Source: Hysterium pulicare CBS 123377 (Eukaryota; Ascomycota; Dothideomycetes; Hysteriales; Hysteriaceae). Taken from it: 64,000 nucleotides of DNA. The stretch's first letter is position 1; every line of letters begins with the position of its first letter. The stretch covers positions 124,001 to 188,000 of the forward strand of contig AJFK01000318.1 in the NCBI GenBank assembly GCA_000467715.1, read 5' to 3'. Below the pieces are notes generated by a model. That model did no database searches, was not told the origin of the DNA, and saw only the letters and a list, made by a program, of their open reading frames with translations. Both the position numbers and the translations under genes were made by a program. Below are positions 43,140 through 55,277 of this stretch, piece by piece.

Positions 43140-44800
43140 ATGGAGACACAAAATATGGCCGCGTCTAGTGGGCAGGGTATCGAACTTCGTCGAGTTGAAT
43201 CCTTTCCATTGCAAGAATCTGGAATTGGCAACTCCGTGGAACTTGAAAGAGGATCAATAAACCCTCCAAATGCGGAGATTGAGCAGCATTCCTTACCTCC
43301 TGCAGATGGAGGAAAGGCAGCATGGCTTGTCCTTGCTGGATGCTCTTTGATTCAAGCTCCCGTCTGGGGTATTGCATAACGATAGCAACGCCTCATGGCA
43401 GCGTACTCACTGTGTCACAGGCTTTCCTCTCTCATTTGGCGTGTTTCAAGAATATTACTCAACCCATCAACAGGAGCTTGTTGGAGGCACAGCAAACGTT
43501 GCTATCGTCGGGACGACGATCTCTGTACGCTCCAGGCGGCCGTTGTTGTGCCATACATACTGATACGGTGTAACAGGGAATCTTATATCTTTCCAGCCCT
43601 TTCACGTTTGCAATACTTACGCGATGGCCACATATGCGCAGATGGTTCGGACCTGTGGGCCTCGCGATCACTGCTTGTGGCTTTCTCGTGTCTTCCTTTG
43701 CGACAAATGTGTCGCAATTGATTGCTACGCAGGGCGTCATCTGTGCCATAGGCAGTGGTCTGTTATTCACACCCACCACGCTGTATCTAGACGAATGGTT
43801 TGTACGTCGTAAAGGATTAGCTTTAGGGGTCATGTGGGCAGGAAAGAGTATCACTGGAGTTGTGTTACCTTTTGTAACGGGCTCCAGTCTCGAGAGGTTT
43901 GGGCCACGACTTACGCTCCGAGCCTGGACTGTCGCAATCGTATGGCAGACTCTGTAGAGACCTAACTTTACGTAACTGACTTTGAGGAATCTTTAGGTCC
44001 TGTTGACTGCACCCTTGCTTTACTTCCTTCGACCAAGGATACCACTCTCTCAGTCTACAACGGCACGCCGTATGGATCTAGCCTTCTTACGCTTGTGGTC
44101 CTTCTGGATGCTACAGATTGGCAACATTCTACAGAGTCTGGGATACTTCCTACCCTACGCTTATCTTTCTTCGTATGCTGTTCAAGAAGTTGGCCTTTCT
44201 TCCACTGGTGGCACGCTCGTCCTCGCGCTCATCAATGTTATGTCTGTACCTGGAGGTATCATCATAGGGGTCTTTAATGACCATTTCAGCGTCGTAAATG
44301 CCATTATGGTTTCAACGATTGGCTCCGCACTCGCTGTCTTTCTGTTTTGGGGCTTTGCTTCCCAGCTCGCCCTTCTCGTCCTATTCTCGGTCACGTAAGT
44401 AAAACAGTCATCAAATATCTAGCACTGAAATGGCTAATCATGTCTGTGTTGTAGTTATGGATTCTTCGCCGGTGGCTACAGTACTACTTGGTCTGGAATC
44501 CAAACTGAGCTCAAAGCGGAATCTCCGGCTTTGGATACCGGATTGGTCTTTGGCCTTCTTGCTGGCGGGAGAGGAGTAGGTAATGTCATCAGTGGTAGGT
44601 CCATTCATCTCGCCAGTTTGTGTGATCATTAACAAAGAGATCATGTAGGCCCTCTAAGCGTTGCATTATTCACCAATGATGGTTGGCTTCGAAACGGAAA
44701 GAGCTGGGGATATAGCACACAATATGGACCGATGATCTTATTTACAGGCGCAACAGCTCTTCTTGGCGGATGGGGTTGGCTGAGTAGGTGGTGTCGCTGA
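43140..44800 (+). CDS. MFS transporter, monocarboxylate-transporter-like
   Basis: Six exons (43140-43368, 43421-43524, 43577-43939, 43997-44394, 44455-44594, 44649-44800) all join in phase to 461 residues. After a cytosolic N-terminus (METQNMAASSGQG) the first helix contains DGGKAAWLVLAGCSL, and the MCT-type signature GFPLSFGVFQEYY follows. Further helices and the WFGPVGLAITACG, GVICAIGSGLLFTPTTLYL, WFVRRKGLALGVMWAGKSIT and LVFGLLAGGRGVGNVISGPL elements match fungal MCT/MCH-family permeases of the plasma membrane (12 helices). Related proteins carry monocarboxylates, riboflavin or other metabolites; the substrate here is unknown. The C-terminus is short. Confidence 0.9.
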
Positions 44801-45437
44801 GAACTTTTGGCAAGCTCAGTGGCAACTGGGATCGAAGCTACAGTATGTGTCATGATCTCTTTTTCCCTATAGTGAATTTATAGTATACTGACTACTGCTT
44901 TCTTAAGGTGCTTCAAGAATGCGAAATACTCCAAAACGTTTTGGATTTGGCAGTGGGCACACTCTCTGGGGCTATAATTTTGACAACACAACCATTCACT
45001 CTACTCGCGCTATTGGAAAAGCGTAGCCATTTACTATGTTCACTACATTCTCTCCTGCATACCCACTTTGTCCCGACTCTTATTTCTTATACTATGTCTA
45101 ATAAAGTACTAATGTCTATTTTAAGCCGATAAAGAACTCATTCAACCTCTCTATTAGAATCTTCATGTCTATGGTTGCAATGTCACAAACTCTCGTAAAC
45201 TCAGTATAAGCAGTTGCACTCACAGAGAATCCAGACATCTACTCCAGTCTAGATCGCTTCAAACCTTCCCATCCAAACCCTGCTTCCGCACCACTACTCC
45301 AACATTCCCATTTCGTCACTAAATTATCAATAGCCCCCTCCCCTTTGCAATTCGTCCCTGCAGGCCGCCTCACAGGAATATGCCTTCGCTTTACCGTCTT
45401 CTTCACCGCAACCTTTGGGCTAAACTAACCATTCCGG
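44801..45437. other. Intergenic region, convergent genes
   Basis: 3' flanks of the transporter and of the small coiled-coil gene. No gene-like frame. Confidence 0.5.
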
Positions 45438-45881
45438 TCAACACACACCCTGAATATCCTCTTCTTCCAAAGTATCGCAAGTGGAGTGTTTTCGAGGAGC
45501 TTGCTGCGCCACGATGGGGAGTTGACCGCCCATCCGTTGCTGTGCCGCAAGCATCCTTCCATCCACCATCGTCATTGTTTCGATAGCATTTACTACGCCC
45601 GCATGTAATCTGATATGTCCAAATTTCTTTCTCGCATCCTGTAGGGTGTCGCGTGATTTGGGATTTTCTAGTTGGAGGGCTGCTTTGCGTTGATCTACGC
45701 CGTGCAGTAGGTCTTGAAGGTGCTTGAGCTCCTGCTCTATCCTGTCCTCGGCGGCTAAATACTGCAGATTGTCTCGTCTGAGTTCGCGATAGGTTGGTAT
45801 GAAGTATACTATGAAAAGGAGGCCGGCGGCGATGATTGCGAGCACGTTGGAGTCGAAAACGGAGCGGTTCCCTCCATTCAT
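45438..45881 (-). CDS. Small membrane-anchored coiled-coil protein
   Basis: From the ATG at 45881 the product has 147 residues; the frame is open to 46058, which would add 59 residues of basic low-complexity sequence. The shorter start is preferred because a transmembrane segment then lies close to the N-terminus (VLAIIAAGLLFIVYFIPTY). A charged helix follows (RDNLQYLAAEDRIEQELKHL), likely coiled coil. No family recognised. A tail-anchored or mitochondrial small protein is possible. Confidence 0.55.
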   Translation of the reverse strand: MNGGNRSVFDSNVLAIIAAGLLFIVYFIPTYRELRRDNLQYLAAEDRIEQELKHLQDLLHGVDQRKAALQLENPKSRDTLQDARKKFGHIRLHAGVVNAIETMTMVDGRMLAAQQRMGGQLPIVAQQAPRKHSTCDTLEEEDIQGVC

Positions 45882-46080
45882 TCTAGTAATTTGCGCCGGA
45901 GGAGGGTTACTTTGAACACTTCTCAAGGACCCCCCTCTATTGCGGGGGCCTTGTGATAGATACTTTCTCCTTCGCACGTCTGGCTTGGGTATTGAGGAAT
46001 AATGAACAGTTCCCCGGAACCCCCATCCCTCTTTGTAAGTTCCACCACCAACTACCAAATCATCCCGCTGTGCAGTACAG

Positions 46081-46270
46081 ACCCGGCCGGAGTGTTTTCG
46101 ATAATCGGAAGCTTTGAACTATTCTTAACAAACCCAAACCCCCCTTCCTTTGAGCCCAGTGTGATCCAGATAGTATAGACCCGAAGTGTTTGCGGTAATC
46201 GGAAATCTTGAACTATTCTCAAGAACCCCCTCCCCCTTCCTTTGACCCCAGTGTGATTTAGATAAGCGCG
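46081..46270. repeat. Tandem direct duplication, about 90-98 bp unit
   Basis: Two adjacent, diverged copies (46081-46178 and 46179-46270) share blocks such as TAATCGGAA, TTGAACTATTCT, CCCCTTCCTTTGA and CCCAGTGTGAT. A third partial, more diverged echo (TTTGAACACTTCTCAAGGACCCCCCT) lies near 45911. The duplication is in non-coding sequence just upstream of the small coiled-coil gene. Confidence 0.75.
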
Positions 46271-49025
46271 CAACAGGAGTCGGCGAAGCTGTGAGGGTAA
46301 GGGTTGGTTTAGGGAGGCGAGGAAGGCCGAATCACATGAAGAGGGTGTCGAAGCAGCCTGCGACTGCATTAGTGATGGATTTGGAACGAGGCCGACCGAG
46401 TGGACTTATGTAGAACTGAAGAGTCTCGAGATTCATGGTGGACCTTGAAGGGCACTTTTGCGCCTGAGCTGGATACTTTTCTGGACCTTTTGCCAGCGAG
46501 CTGTGCATTCACCTGGATGCTGATTGACTTGTTGGGGAAAAGGGAGCTTTTTAGTTCTCTTCAGATGTCGTTGTTGTGGAGGGTCTTTTTTGGGAACTTG
46601 CTTTGATTTAACGAAATATGTACGAAATACTTGCAAGTATGCTATAACAATCTTCTATGCCAACGATATCTTATCTCAGTGAAAGAACACCACAATCAAA
46701 ATGAAATTTATCAAAATTCATTTGTTATTGATCGTCTTTCTATCCGTCTCATCAATCCACCTCATCCAAGCTTGATAGATCTGCCCTAGCTAAAGATGAG
46801 AAAATAAACTGGCCTTCGACTCTCGTCAAAGCCTACCGGAGAAATCTACCACTTCATCCACACACCTCGTAGAGCAATAAACTAAGTTGCCAAGATGCAC
46901 GTGCGACTTCGCGAAGGTGTCGTCATGCTGAATTGATTCTTTGGGTTCCGGTCTGTGCAGAGATTAGCATATGTTGACCAACATAACGTCCTCCTCTACT
47001 GCATGATCTTTCATACTCCTTTTTCCCATATTGCAAGCATCGTCGACGCATCTTCATCTCTCAGTCTTTCACGTCCCTGCAGTCGTCTATTCCAGTCATC
47101 ATTTCTCCTCGTTCTTACAAATGACAAGTTGTGTGGCGGCTTGAAACATTCATCGCTCTTCCGGTGCAACGCTGGCGTCCGGGTCAAACGAAGGGCAACA
47201 TCTTGATCACGAAGTTTGTCATCCCAAGGCGAGACTCAAAGGCAACTACAACTATCCCGCCAATGAATGCCTGATCTGGGAATAAAGATATGAGACTTTA
47301 CGCGGAATCAAATCAGCTTCCCAGAGATACGAAGCTTGATCAAATGGAATGGGCTTCACACCTTCGTCCCTCCACTGCGCAACGTCGGCAAGCTCTGGTA
47401 CTACGGAGTCGAAGCCTTCGATTTGACTTTGACTCATATCAATTTCCACAACAATCAATCACGAAATCGACATAGACATAACTATCGGAGGTACCGACAG
47501 TACCCCAGAGATTCGGGAGCACCTGCATGACATGCGGTTATGCAGTAGAAGCAAGGAGATGCATGATTCGGAAACCCCAAGGCCAGAGGAATGGAAGGAG
47601 TCACGAGGATGCGCGGGCGTGCTCTTCACGAGGACTTCCACGGTCAACGTTCCACCAGCGATACCAAGACCGTTGAAGAGTTGAGGCAGGGTCTTCTATT
47701 TTCTCTCGAATGAATAGACGGGTGCAGCAATGATATGCACGGCCAGGGATGGGAGGGAATGCACCGTTCCTGAAACGCTCGCTGTAGACGAGAATGCAGA
47801 AGCAAGGCCAGTCGACGGTGGCACCAAGCGTGTGCGGTGCGACCTAGAGTACGCAAATTTGCAGGCACACGAAGCGACCAGAGGGTGGTGAAAGGTCGAA
47901 CCGTGGTAGACGAGCTCTGGACACGAGGAAGCGCCGAAGAATGAAAGAAGTGCGCGTGGAGAAGCAAGGCGACTTGAGGGCGAGCGACGACATCCATAGG
48001 ACCCACCAGGCGCCTTGCACTCCAGTCGGTGAGGAAGCAGTTGCTCATTTTGCGATGCTCCGTGCCGTGCCGTGGAGGAGTATCATCGACTTGTCGCGAT
48101 TGCCGCAGCGACCCCAGCCTCAGGCTCCTTAATCGAAGGATGGCTATAGGTGCGCTGGCAGGGTGACGCCGTTTTCTCCGCACTGCAGCAATTCCAAACA
48201 CGGTCAGCATCATCACGGTACATGTTGGCTTTTGCTCGCTCCCTTGTTTTGATAAAGCGCGAGATCCCAAATCTTATCAGGTTATCGATTCGAGGCGCAG
48301 TGCGGAGTGGTGGATTGGCCAGGGCATGCCAGGATGAAGAATTGCGACACCATGCCGGCCGGGGGCGTTTGACTGGCTCGGCAGGCGGGGGCGTCAGCAC
48401 TTGTGGCCGTCGTTTGGCGATGCAGCGGAGCCAAAGAGGACCAAATCGAGCGAAGAAGAGAAGCGCACCTGGAGCGCGAGGCAGACCCGGCACTTTTGGC
48501 CTCTTTGCTCGCTGCCATCTGCTGTCGGCCGCTTGCTCGCTAACGCCCGAGCACGCTCCCACCTGCGCCCGTGTCCGCGCCCAGCAGCCAGCAGGCCGCC
48601 CCAGCAGAGCAGCAAACTGCCCACAATGGCTTTGTAGAGCGCTGCCGCGGTGTTGAATGCCCATTCTCCGGCCTGTATTGCTGCATCGCGGGCACGCTCG
48701 TCACGGCGTGGTGCCCGCACGGGAGATGACAGACGTGCACAAATTGAAGTGCCCCGCCGAGTTATGTGCGTGCAGGCCGTCCCAAGTCGATTGGCCTCTG
48801 TGTACGGGGCTGGCCCTCTGCTGCATAGGTGCTGCATCGCTAGTCCCGTGGCCTTGACCGCCAGTTGAAAGAGTCCGCACAGACTCCATTTCCTGCCCAC
48901 TCTCGCCATCTCGACTCTCCCGCTCGACTCCTCAACATCACACCGCCTGGAAGTGCGGCCTTTTGCTCTGCTCAGCACAGAGCTTCGCCCCAAGCTGAAC
49001 CGCTCTCACCAAACACCTAAAGATC
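46271..49025. other. Long gene-free region and leader of the Zn2Cys6 regulator
   Basis: About 2.7 kb without a supported gene. Open frames on both strands from 47,600 to 48,990 overlap each other in a locally GC-richer stretch and look fortuitous. It probably holds a long promoter and 5' leader for the transcription factor that follows. Confidence 0.4.
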
Positions 49026-51497
49026 ATGGACAATCTCGACATCAATCCCGATGCCTTTCTGGCCTTCGACAACTTCGATCCAAGCCAGCGCTTCTCCTAC
49101 CTCCAACCCTCCACTTGGCCGCTGCCCATAGACCCGACTGCCATGTCTCACAGTACCACAACGAATCCCCACCAGTCGAGACGGGTCAACACCACCCAGC
49201 AGATGCCCTCGAGCTCGCAGCCCGCGACGGCCGCCACCGATGCTGCTCCTCTACAATCCGCTGGCCTTGGGTATGCTCAAGCCATGAATCCGACGGGTCT
49301 GCTGACGGACTGGTTCCAGCTGAACAATTTTGCTCAGCAAGCTTACAACCAAGACACGACCGGCTTGAGTGCGTCAGATTTTACGACGACTTATGGCGGA
49401 CCGCTTCAGACCTCGCCGGTTGACTTCGCCCTCAATACCTCACAGGCCCTTATGAATAGTACTTTGTCAATGGACGCGCCCACCAACTTCATTGCCATGA
49501 CCAGTGGACCCATGGATATGAATCAGATGTCAGCGCCTTTCCAGATGGCCGACTTCCAGCAAGAGCTTGCAAACTTCCCTCCCAATACCACCGACTTCCC
49601 GACAAATAGTGTCCCCAGCGTTGCGGGTAACTCACCAACGGAAAATTGGTTGGAAGTGAGGTCGCTGTCAAGTAGCGACAATGGCTGGAGCGCTGTTGAT
49701 TTCAGCCACCGACATTCATTCGACTTCACCAATGATGCGAGCGCCGGCATGTCAATCTTCAACCCGAGCCAAACGCTCCACATCCGCACAAACTCCGATT
49801 CTTCTCAACAATCAGATGTCCCACGATCGGCTCATTCCTTCAGCAGCTTCGAGGAAGTGCAGTGGCCTATGCACTCGCCTCAGTCCGAAGTTGAGAATAG
49901 CGTCGAGTACGTGCAGACGCAAAATGTTCCTAACGGGCTGCCTCATGAGCATGAATATCAGCCATATGTATCACCCCACCAATCGGTGAGCCCACCAGCG
50001 AACTTTGTGGAGTCTCTCCCAATCAAGCAGACCTCTTCTTCTTCAGCCTCACCAACTTCGTCGGCCATCAACTCCCCACCAAACCGACGAAGAAAGAGCC
50101 CTGTCGGTGCTCCGGTTGGCGCCAAAGTGACTAAGACGATTGTTAAGAAGACCGTCCCACATTCCACCAAGAAGGACCACGTGACCGAAAAACGCGTGGG
50201 CAGACGCCGCGGCCCGCTCCGACCTGACCAGCGACAACAGGCCCATGAAATCAGAAAGCTACGCGCTTGCTTGCGTTGCAAGTTCTTGAAGAAAACTTGC
50301 GATAAGGGTGATCCATGTGGTGGATGCCAACCTTCGCATGCTCGTCTCTGGCAGGTTCCTTGCACACGAATTGATATTAAGGACATCGGCTACTTCATGA
50401 AGGACTGGAAGGCTGACTATGAGCGCCACGTCAGCCTTGGATTCTCGGTTGGAAACATCAAGGGATTTTCTCCCCATGAACGCCAGCTCTACATTACCCA
50501 CGGCTACGGCGTCTACCTTCCCATTAACGCCCGAGAAGTCTACGTCCGTGACGACAAGTGCTTTGGTGTGGACTGGACTGAGTCTCTCCACGAGACTCCG
50601 AAGGAGTTCGAAGTGAACACGGCCAAACTCACTGCCGGCATTGAAGGCGTCTCTGTTACTCTTCTTTCGGAGTATCTTGACAACCACATCGACGGCGGCT
50701 TCGAGCATTTCGTCGATGAATACTTCGAGGGCACAGCCTTCTTAACGGAGATTTTGAAGACGGCGTATCGCTTCTATCTCCGGGAGAAGCTTCCGGTCAT
50801 CCGTAAGGCGCTGAAGCTCGTCCTTGCGTACAACCTCACGCTGCATGTCACGATGGTGGAAGGTCTCTCAGAGATGGAGGCCGAGGTCGGCAAAGTGGAA
50901 GACCGAACCAGCAAGTTCCACGGCAGGACTGTTGCGCCTGTCATGATCAACTTCCAGGTCAAGTGCGCTTTGGCCGACATGTGGCGTGAACTTCAGAAGG
51001 ATGTTCTCGAAGAGCTCTCTGCGTTGTATTCATCCGTCTACAGTGGTGACAAGCTGAAGAACTGGCCTACCATCTTCATGCTTGCAGCCATTCTCCTCGC
51101 AGTCTGGGAGCTCATGCAGTTCGACTGCCATTACCGCGTGCCAGATCAAGGAGCGGTGCAGAAGTTCTGCACCGACATGGAGAGCACGCCTGTGGGTGTC
51201 ATCGTCGGGCTCTTCTCCGCGATTTCACAGAAGCTTCCCTCGTTTACCGAGTGGGACACGCGCAAGCATCACCACCTGCTGCTTTCCAATCCAGCGGTGT
51301 GTGATGCCATGACCGAAGTCAGGGCGCATGTGTCCAAATATGGTAAGTCGCATCATGACCTGTTTTAGGTGCATGGCCACTAACGACTCCTTGCAGAATC
51401 ATACCTGAGGTCACGCAGCGAGACCAAATTCGACCGCCAAGACTTCGACTCGTTGTCGAACAAGTTCCTTTCCAAGCTCGTCATCCGTGCCAACTAG
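49026..51497 (+). CDS. Zn2Cys6 transcription factor
   Basis: Two exons (49026-51342, 51397-51497) join in phase to 805 residues. The first about 350 residues are Asn/Gln/Ser/Pro-rich, as in activation regions. A basic linker (VKKTVPHSTKKDH, KRVGRRRGPLRPDQ) precedes the zinc cluster at about residue 415: ACLRCKFLKKTCDKGDPCGG, followed by CQPSHARLWQVPC. The cluster spacing is C-x2-C-x6-C-x5-C-x2-C with the last Cys in QVPC after a longer loop. The C-terminal helical region (FVDEYFEGTAFLTEILK, WPTIFMLAAILLAVWELMQ) corresponds to the fungal regulator middle domain. The binding target is unknown. A long non-coding leader and 3' region suggest tight regulation. Confidence 0.9.
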
Positions 51498-53480
51498 GCC
51501 CTATCGTCACTATCATTACTCGTCATCTCATCGCCCTATCTCTACCTCATCCTTCATCTACATCTATCATTCATCATCGTCCTCTATCCTCGCCGTCTTC
51601 AACAACACACCAACACCGACTCACTTACGGATTTATGATGCACGGCACCAATGTGCCCGATTTACGGTCACGGCTGACGAACAAAAGCATGATGCCATCA
51701 CTGAACTATTCTCTTCTTTATACATGCTGCTTTATTTGATTCCCCGGCGTTTCACACGTCATGTTCAACGAACCGGTCTCCTTCCGTCTTTATGACGGCT
51801 ACCAACTATCATTCTCTCCTTTACAGGCTGACAACGGGCTTTTCTTTATTATTATTACGACGAAACGGTGGAATGTTCTGCGGCAAATCTGTCCGTCATA
51901 TGTCTGATGATACTCGATGCTTCGACTCGAGCCTTTTTGCGTCCTTCTATTTCGATTCTTACACTTATGGACTCACGTCCTGGTTTCAAAAGATACTTTT
52001 TCCCATTCCAATTCATCAAACCTGTCATATCTATCCCGCTTGCCAAAACCTCTTCATTAGATCTGGGATCGGAAGACAAGAGGAAAACGTCGCATCCGCA
52101 TGGTCACTCATGTTGTATGTTGACACTATCATTAGCCTCAGGGCCCTATATTTCTCCATTTGTCCTTTTCCTTTTCCCATGTGTCTGATTTACTGCATAG
52201 CGATCAAATGCACGAAGCGAGCTTTGAAAAGACCATTTATGGCAACGATGGTTTCTTTTCGATGAATTCCAAGGGGGCTCCGGTCCCTTTATACTATTTC
52301 CCTTTTCACGGCTGTATCTATGTATCTATCTTCCGATTGTGGATTTCCATTATGCATTGACGTGCGTGGTCGGTTGCGTTGCTTGGAACAGGGAGTTTCT
52401 CTTGGGGTTTTGGGGGGCCGATGCAAGGCTTTTTGGATGGGGAAAGCATTCTGGGGGTTTTGCATCATTTCTGTGGCCCCTTGGCTGAGGAACTCCGGAT
52501 GATGGTGTGTGTGGGCTGTGATTTATATGTTTTTGACCGGCTGATTATGTGTGGGTTGTAGATAAGCCTAGAGTTATATAATGGCTTTTTAAAAAGGTTA
52601 ATCCTTTTTTGTGCCTCTTGCCTTGAGTGATGTGAAAGCTTCCTCATCTGCTGTATCGCAGGACTATCGAAGTCCCGTTATTCCACCGACTACGCTCCTT
52701 CGGCCCCGATCTCTCTTTTACGTTTACATTCTGGTCTACCATATCACGTCCGAGTGTCCGCTCTTGCGGGGGATGACGCATCACGCTGTCCCCGTATATG
52801 TCCAACTGCAATTCGGTCACCGAGACCCCCGTTGTCCACTCCACACTCCGCGACTCCGCTCCGCTCCACTCTGTACATCCTCCCGCACGCTCAATTACTG
52901 TAACACGCGGTGCCATTCCTACCCTCGGCTCCGCGTTCCAAACGCAGCCAATTCAGGCGTATGGAGCAGAATCAGGGGAGAAGCGCACAGCGTCGTGAGC
53001 TCAGGAAGGAAAGAGTTTAGTAAGTCTGACCATCGAAGCTAGCGAGTGAGGATGGGCGGGTTTTCCGGTATTGGTTCTTAGGTTCCTTCTGGGCTTCCAC
53101 TGTCATGTGAACATGTTAGGAGTAGTAGTGAGTGCCATTACCGCTTCCCCCCGACTTCGACTTCTCTCGGACTCTGCCTTCCCTTTCTCTCGGACCCTAT
53201 ACCAATCCCCTCTCTCGGACCCCAAGTTAATTCATTAGGAAGGCACCGATGCTCCGTTCTCTTTGCTCACTCCGCTCGGAACCGATCTGCTTTGGGATAT
53301 ATCGGATTCGAGCTGATCTATCGCCCAAGGTAAGGGGGATTCGGCGTCGGATCTCAGATTTCAAGAACATTGAGCAGATGTTATGATGATATTGGATGGC
53401 TAACTCCAGGGTCTGGAGAATGATTAACCATTAGGATACACGATGTAGGTTTTGAGCCCCTCACATTCGCCTTGTAACCC
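51498..53480. other. 3' region of the Zn2Cys6 gene and intergenic sequence
   Basis: Pyrimidine-rich sequence directly after the stop (51,500-51,620) is probably 3' UTR. Between 53,150 and 53,225 the 10-mer TCTCTCGGAC occurs three times at irregular spacing. No gene-like frame was seen on either strand. Confidence 0.4.
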
Positions 53481-54820
53481 CCCAGAATTAGTTGATCTTC
53501 TAGCAATAAGGTGACCTTGTCTAGCGATCTTCGGAAACATTGCTCGAAATCATCGCTAAACTGAGTGAGCAACAGCAAGGGAGGACGTACTCTAATGTGA
53601 AACTTACAAGCTCAAATGGAATATGTGTTCACCATATCCCATATTTCTCAACCCTGGTAATTCGAAATCGTAATTATTATTCAGAACATTGGCCGGGTCA
53701 AGATCTACATGTCTCTTCGCCATGTGCTCGAATTCTGGCATCAGATACCTGTGGATCAAGCGATCGATTGTGATGCCATCTTTCTCCAGGTATTTTTCGT
53801 TCTTCAGCCTCTCCTGACATAACTTCTTGAATTCTTCGTTTATCGTACTGGAACCGTAAGGACAGCCTATGATAGGTCTATTAGCATCTGATCTATTAGG
53901 GATTTGGAAAAGAGCCTACCGCTAGCCGCTACAACTTCTGCTTTCAGACGAAGAGGGGTTACTTGATCGATAGTAACGGTAACTGCATCAACGGTGCCTC
54001 CGCCGGCGTCAATGAGGGCCAAGGTGTCATTAGTCTAATCAGTTAGGGGGACTCCATTGCCCATGAGTGGAGGGAGCCGTACATTTAAAGAAGCGTGGCC
54101 CGTTTTTGCCAGGTAAGTTGCGGCCGTTTCTGGCTCGGATGCAAAAAAAAAAATCTTGGCGCAACTGCTGTCCTTTGTGGCAAATCCGCTCCTTTCCATG
54201 GCTATGGCCATACATTCTTGCATGACTCGACGAGATTCATGCGTACAAGTGGCTGGTACGCAGAGCACCATTTCGGCTCGGTTTGTAACTTCGTAGGCAT
54301 ACCGCATTATGAAATCCTTCTTCACCAGAGTGAGGAGAGCAGTAAGGAAGTCTGTTATGACATCTTCTTCCCGTTCAATAATACCCTCTCGCTTTAGGAC
54401 TTCAAGGACTCCTTCAATGGCTTTCCTGATCTCCGAGGTGTGTTGTGATTTGTCCAGTAGGAATTCGAACCTGTCGACAAGACGGGAATACTTCATAGTA
54501 TGAAGTCGTGATGCTGGCGAACGAAGAGAATGGACAACCTCGAAGCCAAAAAGGTAATTGTATAGATCGCCTTGCCCTAATCCTCCGTCGGGGTGCAGGT
54601 AGAAGCCTATCGACGAGACTTCTTTTCTCGCTCCACTGTAATCAGGAGTTTCCATCCTTGGATATTTGTCGATGACATTGATGTCTAGGATGTTTAGATC
54701 CTTGTCTTCTCTATCATCAGGTACGAATGCCGAAGCAATGGAGGTATTGGTTGTCCCAAGGTCAATGGCGACGATTGGGTGCTTGGAGTCAATACCCTCG
54801 AAAGATGCTGAAGTTGCCAT
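53481..54820 (-). pseudogene. Hsp70-like (HSPA12-type) ATPase gene, C-terminally decayed
   Basis: Exons 54820-54083, 54034-53920 and 53866-53608 join in phase and give about 370 residues of an actin-like ATPase fold: phosphate 1 AIDLGTTNTSIASAF, ATPase middle LCVPATCTHESRRVMQECM with EPETAATYLA, and phosphate 2 LIDAGGGTVDAVTV. This is the divergent Hsp70/HSPA12 type common in filamentous fungi. The next recognisable piece (DDFEQCFRRSLDKVTLLLED, from 53560) joins out of phase at the only good donor and acceptor, and the expected GGFG-type motif and substrate-binding domain are absent before the 53,330 region. The simplest reading is a C-terminally truncated copy. An unusual splice or a sequence error is the alternative. 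Confidence 0.6.
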
Positions 54821-55277
54821 AGTCTATACTGCAAGAGAATAGAACAGAAGATGAAGAAGTGACCGAGGATGACCAAAATAGTAAATTCTTCGTGTATAAT
54901 GACAGAAAGGCAGTAGTGACGTTGGAGTGGAGGTAACCAAGTACAAAGTCGAAACTGGGTTCAAAGAAGGCAGAAAAACGTCTGAGAAAGAGGATGCGTG
55001 AACAACTGTCACGAAAGCAGTGCAAACAGACACGTAGCAATCTGGCTTGTCGGTGTGAGAGAGACAAACGCACAGAGTGGGCCTGCGATGGGTACGTACA
55101 GCTCAACATCTTTGGAACCTCAGGGCCCGGCAGTGTGCTTTCTAGTCATAACTTTTTTCATCCTGCCATTTGTTATCGAACTTTGTCTTTTGTTTCGTTC
55201 AATAACGAATAATCTCCGACTTGAAGACCTCTCAACCCGGGTAAAGATGGTGAAAAAGGACTTCTGCTGAAGTGTAG
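54821..55277. other. Divergent region between the Hsp70-like gene and coiled-coil gene
   Basis: About 450 bp between a leftward start and the first supported exon of the rightward gene. It may contain the missing 5' exon of the latter (frames exist near 55,090-55,245) and both promoters. Confidence 0.4.

Noticed and set aside
47640-48990. Several overlapping open frames up to 208 codons on both strands
   Set aside because: They overlap in all frames in a GC-richer stretch, and none has a domain, a signal sequence or splice support.
53150-53225. Repeated TCTCTCGGAC 10-mer considered as a transposon end
   Set aside because: Only three copies at irregular spacing, with no inverted ends, target duplication or coding remnant nearby.
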